NCBI GenBank assembly: GCA_030834965.1
Contig: JAUQWW010000039.1
Span: forward strand, 16,317 to 80,316
Source of the DNA: Gallionellaceae bacterium
GTDB taxonomy: Bacteria; Pseudomonadota; Gammaproteobacteria; Burkholderiales; Gallionellaceae
Length of the DNA: 64,000 nt
Reading direction: 5' to 3'
In this document: positions 1-9,314 of the stretch, piece by piece
How positions within the stretch are numbered: position 1 is the first letter of the stretch
How the letters are laid out: each line of letters opens with the position of its first letter
Notes under the pieces: model-generated
Databases searched by the model: none
Seen by the model: only the letters and a program-made list of their open reading frames with translations
Told to the model about the DNA's origin: nothing
Translations under genes and position numbers: made by a program

Positions 1-968
1 TCTGCCAAATCTACCGGGTCTTTCACTTTACACAAATAACCGGTTTCACCGTCATCCACCACCTCTCGGCAGCCTGTCACGTCAGTGGCGACGATCGGTC
101 TAGCCATAGCAGAAGCTTCCAGCAAAATTCTTGATATTCCCTCGCGATACGAAGGTAAAACAATGCAATCAGCGTTGGCAATATAAGGAGCCACATTATC
201 CGTTTCACCCAGATATTCCACTACTCCCTCAGCAACCCAACCCTCAACCTGCTCACACAGAATGGCAGTGCGGTTCGCCACGCCCAATTGGCCGAGCAAC
301 TGAAAACGAACTTGTGGATGCCGCGCTTTTACCAAGCGCGCTGCCTCAACAAACTCCATCACTCCTTTATCCCTGAGCATACGTGCTATCAGCAGAAAAA
401 CTAGGGCCGGATTGTTTGCCGGTGGCGCGGCTACAAATTGCGTGAGGTTCACCCCCGAACCCGGTACACGCTCTACTTTCTCTGCCGGCACTAACCTGCG
501 TTCGACAAACATTCCCAAGTCATCCATGTTTTGAAAAAAAACCTTGTGCGGCCAAGATTGAGATAGCTTGTATAGCTGTTCCACAATGCGTGTCAACCAA
601 GATTCACGAATAAAAGCTGTGCCTATTCCCGACACCATATTGACACAATGCAGTCCAACCGAACGTGCCGCTAATGCACCGTAAATATTAGGTTTTATGG
701 TGAAATGCAACGCCAAGTCTGGCCGAAGCGTACGGTACATCTTCCGGTAAGCCAAAAAAGTCTTCACATCGGCGAGCGGGCTTGACCCTTTGTTATCCAT
801 CTTAATGTCATATACCTCACAACCCAATTCGCGCAACCTAAGACTGAACTCATCCCAGGGAGCAATGATAACAACTCTGAAATGTCGCTCGATAAGCGCG
901 CGGATAGTACCGATGCGGAAGTTGTACAAATACCAGGCCGTATTTGATGAAAGAGCAATTGTTTTCAA
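1..968 (-). CDS. Glycosyltransferase family 4 protein, 3' end cut by window edge
   Basis: A retaining GT-B glycosyltransferase that probably adds a sugar to the exopolysaccharide repeat unit on the cytoplasmic side. The 322 visible codons begin KTIALSSNTAWYLYNFRIG, typical of the N-terminal acceptor domain. They continue with VNMVSGIG and, in the C-terminal nucleotide-sugar domain, LPSYREGISRILLEASAMAR, which contains the family's E-x7-E type motif. The chosen start is a TTG that overlaps the TGA stop of the upstream amidotransferase gene (TTGA), which suggests translational coupling; another in-frame TTG lies seven codons upstream. The C-terminus lies outside the window. The family is clear; the sugar and linkage cannot be read from sequence. 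Confidence 0.85.
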   Translation of the reverse strand, partial: MKTIALSSNTAWYLYNFRIGTIRALIERHFRVVIIAPWDEFSLRLRELGCEVYDIKMDNKGSSPLADVKTFLAYRKMYRTLRPDLALHFTIKPNIYGALAARSVGLHCVNMVSGIGTAFIRESWLTRIVEQLYKLSQSWPHKVFFQNMDDLGMFVERRLVPAEKVERVPGSGVNLTQFVAAPPANNPALVFLLIARMLRDKGVMEFVEAARLVKARHPQVRFQLLGQLGVANRTAILCEQVEGWVAEGVVEYLGETDNVAPYIANADCIVLPSYREGISRILLEASAMARPIVATDVTGCREVVDDGETGYLCKVKDPVDLA

Positions 969-2944
969 TTTATTTGCGTTTCCAGCCAAGCCTGAAACAT
1001 CAACACATTCCACAGTTGGGCCATCCAATTACGCCGGCCGCTCAAATGCTCCGCCCACATTTGCCGAATCGGCGCTGCATGAAAATACCCCTCGCGCCGC
1101 AAGCGCGCCTCGTCCAATAAATCTTCCGCCCAATCACGCAAAGGTCCGCGCAGCCAATCGTGTAACGGAACACCAAAGCCCATCTTGGGGCGATCGATCA
1201 GTTCGCGCGGCACGTGGCGATAGAGCACCTGACGCAATGGCCATTTTGTTTGACCATCGCGCAGTTTATATTCCAGCGGCAAGCTCCAGGCAAATTCAAC
1301 TACCCGATGGTCCAGAAACGGTACCCGGCTTTCCAGTGAAACCCCCATGGCAGCGCGATCCACCTTGACCAGAATGTCGTCGGGCAAATAGCTGATCGTA
1401 TCGAGTGCCATCATGCGCTCCACGTCATTCACCCCCTCCAACTCAGGTCGCGCTCCCTTCAATTGTGTCGGTGGTTCTTTACCGTTAATCACCCACTCCG
1501 CAGGATTGCGCAGATGCGAAACGATACCCAGGTAAAGATCATCCACTGTGCGACTGGCAAGCACCCCTGCTCCCTTGTGTAATTTATCGCCCAACGAAGA
1601 ATAGCGTGCCGCACCCGGTATGAAACGTGCCAGGCCATCCCACTTGTCCGGGGCAATCGAGGTAATTCCCTTGGCTGCAAGCGCGCGTAACGGGGCTGGT
1701 ACAACTGACAATTTGCGCCACAAATTTTCCGTAATCTGGTATCGGTTATATCCGCAAAACAACTCATCGCCCGCATCACCAGAAAGCGACACCGTGACAT
1801 GCTGTTTAGCCAATTGGCTCACCAAAAAAGTGGGTATCTGCGATGAATCCGCAAACGGCTCGCAATACAAGTCAGGCAAACATGGAATCACCTCCATCGC
1901 CTGCTCTGGCGTGACATATAGTTCGGTATGCTCAGTGCCCAAATGTCTGGCCACTGCCTTCGCATGAACTGCCTCGTTGTAGCCTTCCTCGTTGAAACCG
2001 ATGGTGAACGTTTTGACCGGGCGAGAAGACTGCTCCTGCATCAACGCCACCACAGTGCTGGAATCAATGCCCCCTGACAAAAATGCACCCAACGGCACAT
2101 CCGCCATCATTTGCTGACGCACTGCGTCTTTAGCCAACACTTCCAGCGCATCCACCGCCTGATCGGTTGTGCCCGCAAATGGCTTAGCCACGCCAGCGCG
2201 CGCCACTTCAACCGCGTCCCAATACTTCCAAATCCTGGGTTCAGGCTGCGCCAATGAAACAGACAACAAACAACCCGGCTCCAGCTTGGCTATGCCTCGG
2301 TAAATCGAATACGGTGCGGGGATGTAGTTGTGCCGCAACAGCAAGCAAAGTGCGCCACGGTCAATGTCTGCCGCAAAAGCAGGATGCGCCTTGAGCGCCT
2401 TAAGCTCAGAGCCAAACAAAAATACCCGCTCGTTACCACTACCCTGCCAGCCGTAATACAGCGGCTTCTCGCCAATCCGGTCCCGCGCCAAGATCAGCGT
2501 GCTCGTTTGCCGATCCCACAATGCAATAGCAAACATGCCGATCGATTTCTTGAGCGTAGCCTCCACCCCCCAAGCCTCAATCCCAGCCAGCAAAGACTCC
2601 GTATCAGAATGTCCGCGCCACTCAAGAATTCCCCCCTTTTTCAAAGGGGGGTTAGAGGGGATTTGCTCCAGTTCTTTCCGCAACTCCAAATGGTTATAAA
2701 TCTCCCCATTGAACGCAATCACATAACGCCCGCTGGCCGATACCATAGGCTGGTGCCCCGCAGGGGAAAGATCAACAATCGACAAACGTCGATGCGATAA
2801 CCCTATACCTGCATCAACGTCGTACCAAACCCCACCATCATCCGGCCCACGATGGCGAATGGCACCCCCCATCCCCTGCAACACGAACGAGACATCCTGT
2901 TTATCAAGGGCAGCAAGCCCCAACATACCGGCTAGGCCACACAT
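965..2944 (-). CDS. Asparagine synthase-like glutamine amidotransferase (first of three) with in-frame insert
   Basis: A 659-residue class II glutamine amidotransferase fused to an AsnB-type synthetase domain. Cys2 of MCGLAG is the expected glutaminase nucleophile, so the start is set there rather than at an upstream ATG; AAGG lies about 9 bases before it. Glutaminase motifs HRGPDDGG, FNGEIYNH and RGHSDTE follow, then the ATP-pyrophosphatase loop SGGIDSS at about residues 290-296. Residues 95-109 (IPSNPPLKKGGILEW) replace the five residues found here in the neighbouring paralogue; they are encoded by a palindromic DNA element. The start overlaps the stop of the next amidotransferase by 13 bases. 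In this locus it more probably amidates a uronic acid of the polysaccharide than makes free asparagine (inference); biosynthetic AsnB remains possible. Confidence 0.88.
   Translation of the reverse strand: MCGLAGMLGLAALDKQDVSFVLQGMGGAIRHRGPDDGGVWYDVDAGIGLSHRRLSIVDLSPAGHQPMVSASGRYVIAFNGEIYNHLELRKELEQIPSNPPLKKGGILEWRGHSDTESLLAGIEAWGVEATLKKSIGMFAIALWDRQTSTLILARDRIGEKPLYYGWQGSGNERVFLFGSELKALKAHPAFAADIDRGALCLLLRHNYIPAPYSIYRGIAKLEPGCLLSVSLAQPEPRIWKYWDAVEVARAGVAKPFAGTTDQAVDALEVLAKDAVRQQMMADVPLGAFLSGGIDSSTVVALMQEQSSRPVKTFTIGFNEEGYNEAVHAKAVARHLGTEHTELYVTPEQAMEVIPCLPDLYCEPFADSSQIPTFLVSQLAKQHVTVSLSGDAGDELFCGYNRYQITENLWRKLSVVPAPLRALAAKGITSIAPDKWDGLARFIPGAARYSSLGDKLHKGAGVLASRTVDDLYLGIVSHLRNPAEWVINGKEPPTQLKGARPELEGVNDVERMMALDTISYLPDDILVKVDRAAMGVSLESRVPFLDHRVVEFAWSLPLEYKLRDGQTKWPLRQVLYRHVPRELIDRPKMGFGVPLHDWLRGPLRDWAEDLLDEARLRREGYFHAAPIRQMWAEHLSGRRNWMAQLWNVLMFQAWLETQIN
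2631..2651. repeat. Palindromic G/C-run element inserted in frame in an amidotransferase gene
   Basis: Two 9-base arms, CCCCCCTTT and AAAGGGGGG, surround a 3-base centre; the flank GTTAGAGGGGATTTG resembles the rest of a dispersed palindromic repeat. In the amidotransferase frame it encodes NPPLKKGG. The two other amidotransferases in the window lack it at the same place, so it looks like an insertion that kept the reading frame. No second copy was found in this window by eye. Confidence 0.7.
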
Positions 2945-4857
2945 GCCTTGCGACCTTTTTCCCAGTTTTGTCGCCATTGCAGATACATCAGAACGGACCA
3001 TAGCCGAGAAAGCCGATCCTCCCCCGAAAGATGTTCAGCCCAAGCTTTTCTTACTGGCGCAGAGTTCAAACCTGCCGCTATAAGGTCTGACGCACCCAGT
3101 AACGACTCCGCCCAATCGCGAAGCGGCCCCCTAAGCCACTTGGCCATCGGCATGCCAAAACCCTGTTTCGGTCGCTCTATCAGTTCCTTCGGCACATGGC
3201 GATAGAGCACCTCCTTGAGCAGCAACTTTCCTTGATCACCTTTTTCCGCAAGCTTGAAATGCAGAGGGACACGCCAACTCCACTCCACCAATGAATGCGT
3301 CAGCAGGGGGACACGTGCCTCCAGCGACACTGCCATGCTGGCTCGATCCACCTTGGTCAGAATGTCATCCTGCAAATAATTCCCTTGATCCACCAACATC
3401 ATTTCTTCCGCCCAATTCAAATCAGGATAACTCACGGCATCAGCACCAAGCACCCCCTCGACATCTCCTATCAATTCCTCAGGGTGTGGCCATGCAGACA
3501 TGGTCATTGCATATGCCCGTTCGCGGGGACAACCAAGATAGGCGGAAAAACGCCTGATGCGATCAGACAAGCCGGTTGCCCCGCCATAGCGATGGCCAGA
3601 CAGCGGATTAACCACATGATCCCAAAATACGTTAGGCACGCTTTTCAAAATACCAGCGGTTAACTTTGCGCCAGGCCGTGTCAGCCGATTACGCCACTTT
3701 TCGATACGGCTTGCCCAAAAATACCGAGGATAACCACCAAACAGCTCATCGCCACCATCGCCGGAAAGACTGACTGTAACCTGCTCTCGAGCGAATTTCG
3801 AGACAAGAAAAGTCGGTATGGAGCTGCCATCGGCAAAAGGCTCGTCGTAAAAAGATGCAACCATTGGAATCAGCGCCGGGACATCCTCGGCGTCCAGTAT
3901 CAGCTCATGGTGATCCGTCCCCAGATGCTCGGCAACAGCCCGCGCGTAGCGTGACTCGTCGTGTGAAATATCCGTAAATCCGATTGAGAATGTTTTTACC
4001 GGACGCGCTGATTCGGCCTGCATCAAGGCTACTATCGTCGATGAATCCACACCTCCTGACAGAAACGCCCCATAAGGAACATCAGACTGCATATGAAGGC
4101 GTACCGAACGGCGCAACCGCACTTCCAGTTCGTCAGCGGCGGCCGCAAAACTCATCTGCAAAGGGTCTTTGCGAGCAGCCCTTGCATGCGCTTCCGCGTC
4201 CCAGTAGCAGATGATTTGGATACCCTCTGCATCCCGGCGAAGCAAAGAACCGGATGGCAGTTTTCTTGCACCACGCAGTATGGAGGCTGGGGCTGGCACG
4301 CACAAGTAGCGGAAATAGGCATACAGCGCAGCTGAATCAATTGAATCATCCAGCCAAGGTAAAGGCTGTAGCGCCTGCAACTCGGAGGCAAAAGCGAACT
4401 CATTCCCACGAGCCGCATAATAAAGCGGCTTGATACCGAGCGGGTCCCGGGCAAGCCACAATACGTGTTCCAAGGTATCGTAGAGTGAGAAAGCGAACAT
4501 CCCCTCAAATCGTGCCAGTGCTAACTCGATGCCCCAGTATTCGCAAGCAGCAAGAACCACTTCAGTATCGGAATGTCCGCGAAAGGTCACGCCTGCTTGT
4601 TCTAATTCACCGCGAAGCTCCTGGTAGTTATAGACCTCGCCGTTGTAGGTGAGCACATATCGGCCCGATGCCGAAATCATCGGCTGGCGTCCGTCGGGAG
4701 TCAGATCCAGCACCGCCAATCGTCGATGACCGAACCATACTCCTCCACTCATCCACTCACCTTTCCCATCCGGCCCGCGATGGGTCAAACGCCTCAGAAT
4801 CTCCGATGAACAATCTGTATCAATCTTTCGACCTAGCCAACCAGCGATACCGCACAT
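2932..4857 (-). CDS. Asparagine synthase-like glutamine amidotransferase (second of three)
   Basis: A 641-residue Ntn-type glutaminase plus synthetase protein. The N-terminus MCGIAGWLGRK supplies Cys2; HRGPDGKG, TYNGEVYNYQE and RGHSDTE form the glutaminase site; SGGVDSS at about residues 267-273 is the ATP pyrophosphatase loop. Full length for the family and no insert at the position where its neighbour has one. It starts 3 bases after the stop of the upstream methyltransferase gene and overlaps the next amidotransferase by 13 bases, so the three genes are cotranscribed. Tandem but clearly diverged copies suggest different acceptors. AsnB-like enzymes such as WbpS of Pseudomonas aeruginosa and WbtH of Francisella act on uronic acid residues of O-antigens; the same role here is inferred from context. 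Confidence 0.88.
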   Translation of the reverse strand: MCGIAGWLGRKIDTDCSSEILRRLTHRGPDGKGEWMSGGVWFGHRRLAVLDLTPDGRQPMISASGRYVLTYNGEVYNYQELRGELEQAGVTFRGHSDTEVVLAACEYWGIELALARFEGMFAFSLYDTLEHVLWLARDPLGIKPLYYAARGNEFAFASELQALQPLPWLDDSIDSAALYAYFRYLCVPAPASILRGARKLPSGSLLRRDAEGIQIICYWDAEAHARAARKDPLQMSFAAAADELEVRLRRSVRLHMQSDVPYGAFLSGGVDSSTIVALMQAESARPVKTFSIGFTDISHDESRYARAVAEHLGTDHHELILDAEDVPALIPMVASFYDEPFADGSSIPTFLVSKFAREQVTVSLSGDGGDELFGGYPRYFWASRIEKWRNRLTRPGAKLTAGILKSVPNVFWDHVVNPLSGHRYGGATGLSDRIRRFSAYLGCPRERAYAMTMSAWPHPEELIGDVEGVLGADAVSYPDLNWAEEMMLVDQGNYLQDDILTKVDRASMAVSLEARVPLLTHSLVEWSWRVPLHFKLAEKGDQGKLLLKEVLYRHVPKELIERPKQGFGMPMAKWLRGPLRDWAESLLGASDLIAAGLNSAPVRKAWAEHLSGEDRLSRLWSVLMYLQWRQNWEKGRKACVA

Positions 4858-4860
4858 GGG

Positions 4861-5694
4861 CTATTCCTTGAAGCCTACGGCACACCAATAGGGGGGACGA
4901 TCCGAAAACCGGATATCTTTCATTCCCGCCTGCCGGAACATGCGTTCAATCTGATCCCTTGTAAAGCGCTGCTCAAGCCGCGTACCAAAACGATCCAGCG
5001 CATCGGTACGCATGACATAGAATGTTTTGTCTCTGTAGTAGGCAAGTGGCCACGACGAAGGCAACGTCCTAATTGCATCAAGCATTCTTGCGCAGCGTGC
5101 TAGCGGCCAGTAGACTACTCCGGCAATGATTTGGCAAACAACTCTTCTTGCTCCGAACGGCATGGCCGAGATCAATCGCCGAAATACATCGCTAAGTTTC
5201 CATAGTGCCTTGTACCACCACGGCCGATTATCGAACGCGAAATAGAGATACAAAAGCAACGGCGCACCTGACTTCATCTTTTTGGAAATGGAAGTAATTG
5301 CGGCCGCCGTATCCGGCACATGGTGCAGTACGCCAAGCGAGTAGGCAAAATCCAGACTCTTATCGTCAAATGGTAGTTCCGCAACCGAAGCGTGAATAAA
5401 GTCGCAATTGTTCATGTCGCTAAGGTTATTCCTGGCCACTTCTAGGGCCTTGTCGCTCGCATCGACCAGATGCAGGAACCCCACTTTGGGCGCGACGACA
5501 GAAGCCCACCGACCGCTTCCGCAACCTATATCAGCTCCGACAGAAGCTGTTGGTAAACGATCCCAAGGGAATATCCCGAAGTAGTCATCAAATATTTTCT
5601 TCTTTTCCGCCTCGATCAACCCAACCTGATTGAACGACGACCATTCAAGACCAAACCCTTCCACGGTTTTTGGATCAATATTCTTCATCAACAC
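4861..5694 (-). CDS. Class I SAM-dependent methyltransferase
   Basis: A 277-residue methyltransferase with a Rossmann core: motif I is VGADIGCGSGRWAS, followed by VDASDKALEVARNNL (acidic residue binding SAM ribose), SVAELPFDDKSLDFAYS and the LGVLHHVPD loop typical of small-molecule methyltransferases. The C-terminal third, with WWYKALWKLSDVFRR and basic residues, may bind a lipid-linked or polymer acceptor. It lies between a glycosyltransferase and an amidotransferase gene with gaps of only 3 bases. Probably O-methylates a sugar of the exopolysaccharide; the acceptor is unknown. An in-frame ATG two codons downstream is an alternative start. Confidence 0.8.
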   Translation of the reverse strand: MLMKNIDPKTVEGFGLEWSSFNQVGLIEAEKKKIFDDYFGIFPWDRLPTASVGADIGCGSGRWASVVAPKVGFLHLVDASDKALEVARNNLSDMNNCDFIHASVAELPFDDKSLDFAYSLGVLHHVPDTAAAITSISKKMKSGAPLLLYLYFAFDNRPWWYKALWKLSDVFRRLISAMPFGARRVVCQIIAGVVYWPLARCARMLDAIRTLPSSWPLAYYRDKTFYVMRTDALDRFGTRLEQRFTRDQIERMFRQAGMKDIRFSDRPPYWCAVGFKE

Positions 5695-5697
5695 ACC

Positions 5698-6801
5698 CTA
5701 GCTTTTATTTTCTATAAGTTGATTAAGAATTTTCTCATGTAATTTCGCGCTGGCGATCAAACTGAATTTTTCGGCCACTTTTTTTCTGCCCGACTGCCCG
5801 AATTTCTCCGACAGGCTCTCGTCCTTAAGCAGGCGAATAATGTGCGAAGCCAGACATTCTACATCTCGCACCGGCACATTGAACCCATCTTCACCATCGT
5901 TGATTAATTCAGGTATCCCATCAATCGCGTAGGCCACAACGGGGCACCCCCATGCAAAACTCTCCAGCAACGCAGTTGGACAACCTTCATTCCAAAGAGA
6001 TGGCAATACAAAAACACGTGCCCGACGAAAATAAGCTGAAACATCTGCCCGAAAACCTTCACAACGAACCGCATGCGCAAGACCCGCCCTCTCGATGGCG
6101 CGCTGAACCTCCCCGTTCATATCATCGCGCCCAACGAACACAAATTTTGCATCTGGAACGGCAGCGAGCACCAACTGAACCGCCTTCAAATACTCGCAGT
6201 GGCCCTTGCGTGAATTGAGGTTGGCCACAGTCAGGACCTCCAAAGGCCGCGCGGCAAGGCCAGGTATTTCTGGGGGCAGTTCCGCAAGCCCGTTGTAAAT
6301 CACCTGAACGCGCATCGCAGGAATTTTGCACCGCTGGCTCAGCGTATCTGCCGCGATTCTTGAATTAGTGATATAGCCATCCACCAAGCCGTGAAACCAT
6401 CGCTCAGCAAATCGAAATCCTCGATCAAGTCGTGAACCAGAGTCAGGGTTCCAGCGCACCCCCTGAATCAGTCGCACCCCCGGCATAAAAATCATTAACC
6501 ACCGCAAAACAAATGCGGCTCGAATGCCGCAAACATAAATTCCATCAATATGGTCGCGGCGAACGTAGCGTACTAGCGCAACAAGTGCTCGCCAATTAAA
6601 TTTACCATGTTCGTTGATATCTCGACGGAGCCCAAGAACTACAGGCTCTCGCCCCATGCCACGCACCCAGTCGCACCATGCACTTTCGCCATCTAACGTA
6701 GCCAAGTGATAATCAATATCGGAAGGAACAAATGCCATACGCGTCAAACTTCGTTCGGCTCCGCCTAACTCACTACTGGAAAACAATAACAACACCTTCA
6801 T
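5698..6801 (-). CDS. Glycosyltransferase family 4 protein
   Basis: A 367-residue GT-B glycosyltransferase. MKVLLLFSSSELGGAERSL is the usual N-terminal strand plus GGAE loop; LTVANLNSRKGH begins the C-terminal donor domain, and LWNEGCPTALLESFAWGCPV carries the donor-binding acidic motif, followed by AIDGIPELI. The start is placed at the ATG that overlaps the upstream TGA (ATGA); a longer version beginning MSWTWP would overlap the neighbour further and lacks the family's start pattern. Likely adds one sugar to the lipid-linked repeat unit. Donor and linkage are not predictable. Confidence 0.87.
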   Translation of the reverse strand: MKVLLLFSSSELGGAERSLTRMAFVPSDIDYHLATLDGESAWCDWVRGMGREPVVLGLRRDINEHGKFNWRALVALVRYVRRDHIDGIYVCGIRAAFVLRWLMIFMPGVRLIQGVRWNPDSGSRLDRGFRFAERWFHGLVDGYITNSRIAADTLSQRCKIPAMRVQVIYNGLAELPPEIPGLAARPLEVLTVANLNSRKGHCEYLKAVQLVLAAVPDAKFVFVGRDDMNGEVQRAIERAGLAHAVRCEGFRADVSAYFRRARVFVLPSLWNEGCPTALLESFAWGCPVVAYAIDGIPELINDGEDGFNVPVRDVECLASHIIRLLKDESLSEKFGQSGRKKVAEKFSLIASAKLHEKILNQLIENKS

Positions 6802-8156
6802 AGGCCACGTCCAAGACATGGCTTTGCCTTGATAATTTTGGATACTTCATCGTTTGTCATGTACCGCCCCCAGCTAACGGCACCTAAGTAGTCAGCATCA
6901 AACAAATTTATGCGACTCCACAGGAGTCGTTCCTTATCGAAGCGTACATGCCTACGATTATCCGTTTCCTCAAAATACGCGCTTCCATCGTCTAGAATTG
7001 TCGCTCGGCCTTGCGAAACAGTTCTAAGACGCAATCTTTCCATGATTTCTTTGTATGGGGTAGAAATAGTGTTTGTTTGCAAATCGACCAAGTAAATTTG
7101 ATTGCTGTCATTTTGACGCAAGAATTCACTACCATTCGGCATCGCGTTCACAGCATCGTTACCTAACACGCTGATTTGGTGGTCGCCAATGAAGTTAGCA
7201 TCGTGCTGACCAAGCCAAGGGCCAATTTTGTGCCAAAGAATTTTATTGGTACTTGGCCTGTACAAAAATACTCCGCTAGACAACCTTGCACTTATTAACA
7301 AATCATCTTTCTTCCAAAATTTGCCATCACTTAATGCAGGGGTTATATCATTCATATGAACAGGATCATTATTGAATACATCACCAAAGTGGCCCAATAC
7401 CAGCGCCCTCAGATCGTTATCAATAAGAATTCTTGCGAACGATTGGCGTAGAAGTACGACTCCATTGGCTGAAACCTTGGTGATCGCATCATCTTTTAAA
7501 TGTTCATTAAGAAATTTGTTTTCAGGAAAACTGCCACTCGTGATAGAGGGGACCCAAATATTTCCATCTGCATCCTCCTCGATTGAATGATGAAAAGACC
7601 CATCGCTTTGCCACAAAGTTTTTTTCTCACAGATTGAGTGTCGAATCAAAGATCCATCTGCGCTAAAAATAAGATCCCCATTTCTTGCCAGCAATGGGTG
7701 AATAGGCATGCTCCAGTCTTTTCCGCTTATTTGAAAATATCGAGTTGCCTTCTGAGAATTTGCAATTTTAGAAAAATCAGGAACAACTTTGAAAATTTGT
7801 TTTCCATCTGAAATTCTAATTAGGCTTACTACGCCTTGTTTGTCTTCATGGGTTACATGCGAAAGAAGAAGGTAGCCGTTATCTGACGGGTCTGGAAATT
7901 TTTCTGACCAACCAGAGGTATCAATTTGGTTCTTAGCTAAAAGGAGAGCCATCGGCTTGGATGGATGTGTAACTTTGACGAATGCTTGTTTAACCAGGCT
8001 TGGAAATACAACTATCTTTAGAATGGCCTCGCCAATAGGTCTTGGTAGCCTAGCCCCTCCTGCAGTTATGGCTTGTCTCGTTGCCCAAACCGTCACAATA
8101 ACGACGCAACAAACGATTACCAACACAAAGTAAATTATCCATAATTTTTGTTTCAT
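6798..8156 (-). CDS. Membrane-anchored arylsulfotransferase-like (ASST) protein
   Basis: A 452-residue protein with one N-terminal membrane segment (IIYFVLVIVCCVVIVTVW, residues about 7-24) and a long extracytoplasmic region. It resembles the six-bladed ASST fold: repeated strands of the type DGSLIRHS and ANGVVLLRQ. It also has conserved histidines in HHSIEEDADGNIWVPS (about 189-204), HMND (267) and WHKIGPWLGQHDANF (about 308-322), the last being a family hallmark. Bacterial ASST enzymes transfer sulfate from a phenolic donor in the periplasm without PAPS; members in polysaccharide loci are usually uncharacterised. It sits 39 bases after a PAPS-type sulfotransferase gene and overlaps the next glycosyltransferase by ATGA. 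Activity on the polymer is inference. Confidence 0.72.
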   Translation of the reverse strand: MKQKLWIIYFVLVIVCCVVIVTVWATRQAITAGGARLPRPIGEAILKIVVFPSLVKQAFVKVTHPSKPMALLLAKNQIDTSGWSEKFPDPSDNGYLLLSHVTHEDKQGVVSLIRISDGKQIFKVVPDFSKIANSQKATRYFQISGKDWSMPIHPLLARNGDLIFSADGSLIRHSICEKKTLWQSDGSFHHSIEEDADGNIWVPSITSGSFPENKFLNEHLKDDAITKVSANGVVLLRQSFARILIDNDLRALVLGHFGDVFNNDPVHMNDITPALSDGKFWKKDDLLISARLSSGVFLYRPSTNKILWHKIGPWLGQHDANFIGDHQISVLGNDAVNAMPNGSEFLRQNDSNQIYLVDLQTNTISTPYKEIMERLRLRTVSQGRATILDDGSAYFEETDNRRHVRFDKERLLWSRINLFDADYLGAVSWGRYMTNDEVSKIIKAKPCLGRGL

Positions 8157-8195
8157 AACAGGAATCTTTTTTCAAATTGATGAGCTTGGCGGCCC

Positions 8196-9314
8196 TCAGT
8201 GGGTGAGTTGCTGGAGTTTTTCATAGGTCAGGCCAGCTTGCCGTATGGCTTCATTAATGGCTATTTCATCGCTACAACCTTGCCTTATCAGGTCGTGATT
8301 ATGAGGCTGTGCAAGCTTGATCTGCTCCGCCAAACGCATTCGAGAATTTTCTCCCAAGTAAATGGAGGTCTTGTCGAAAATGCGAGCCAGTTGGCTTTCG
8401 GGCTGTCTGCAAAGTGCTTCGTAGTGAACCAAGTGAACCTGTGTTAGGCCTTGGGTAAGAGCCTCAATCACATATTGGTATACATGAGTCCAGTACTTGA
8501 GCCAATAAAGTGGAGTAGAGGCTGCATCTTGTAGATTTGAAATATTTGTTGTGGTTGGATTCACGCTTCCTTCAAATATAAAGGGGCGGTGATCCATCCC
8601 AAACTCGAAGTGCTTGAGCAGGCTCATGTACTCTAAAACAAATGGATCCTGTTTTTGCTGCTTACAAAACTGGATGTGTTGCCTGTGCAGAGAAAGTGCG
8701 GTTTGTATCGGGTTGCGATACATCAGCAATACGCTACTTTTTGGAAAGCTATTGTTAAGCGCATTAAGCCGCACCAGGTTGTTGTTGTTCTTTGAGAGGT
8801 ATCGTCGGTGCGAGTCTGTATGTTCGTTAGCGATATTTAGCGTTTGTATATACTGCCCGAAAAGGCGCATTTCTGCTGCACTCGGCTGGTGCACCCCAAC
8901 GGTTTTCCCATATAGATGATTATGGTTGCAAATATTGTCCCAAAAAACTGACTCAAAGCTCTCGGGGCTGTCAAATCCGACCAAAATACCATCACCATGA
9001 GCACGTTCAGTGGGTTCACTTTTCCGCTGGAATAATTTTGAGATCTTACTCCACACCGTTGGCATTAATACAAACGGCATGTCTCGATACGTAATGGTAT
9101 TGAAGACACCGGTTTGGTAAAGCAGTCTTAGAAGCGTGGTAGTACCGCTCCGGGCCAAACCACATACGAAAACGGGTTGAATTTCTTCGTTTGCGAGGAA
9201 TTTCCCCTTGTAGGTGCTCAACTGGACATCGAGTGAAATTTTTTGGATATTTCTTGAGCGCAATACCAGGCGATGCAAGAAGCGATCCAGCGCTGAGTAT
9301 GCGTTTGGTGTCAT
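8196..9314 (-). CDS. PAPS-dependent sulfotransferase family protein
   Basis: A 372-residue sulfotransferase. FVCGLARSGTTTLLRLLYQTG (RSGTTT at about residues 55-60) is the 5'-phosphosulfate loop, and SVLLMYRNPIQTALSLHRQH matches the 3'-phosphate binding region with its Arg and Ser. The start is set at the ATG overlapping the upstream stop (ATGA); an in-frame upstream start would add 15 residues lying wholly inside the neighbour. Expected to move sulfate from PAPS to a hydroxyl group in the cytoplasm. With the ASST-like protein downstream, this suggests a sulfated exopolysaccharide. No PAPS synthesis genes are in the window. Confidence 0.82.
   Translation of the reverse strand: MTPNAYSALDRFLHRLVLRSRNIQKISLDVQLSTYKGKFLANEEIQPVFVCGLARSGTTTLLRLLYQTGVFNTITYRDMPFVLMPTVWSKISKLFQRKSEPTERAHGDGILVGFDSPESFESVFWDNICNHNHLYGKTVGVHQPSAAEMRLFGQYIQTLNIANEHTDSHRRYLSKNNNNLVRLNALNNSFPKSSVLLMYRNPIQTALSLHRQHIQFCKQQKQDPFVLEYMSLLKHFEFGMDHRPFIFEGSVNPTTTNISNLQDAASTPLYWLKYWTHVYQYVIEALTQGLTQVHLVHYEALCRQPESQLARIFDKTSIYLGENSRMRLAEQIKLAQPHNHDLIRQGCSDEIAINEAIRQAGLTYEKLQQLTH

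Noticed and set aside
965..3001. Longer start for the first amidotransferase (678 residues)
   Set aside because: The catalytic cysteine must follow the initiator Met, so MCGLAG is the start.
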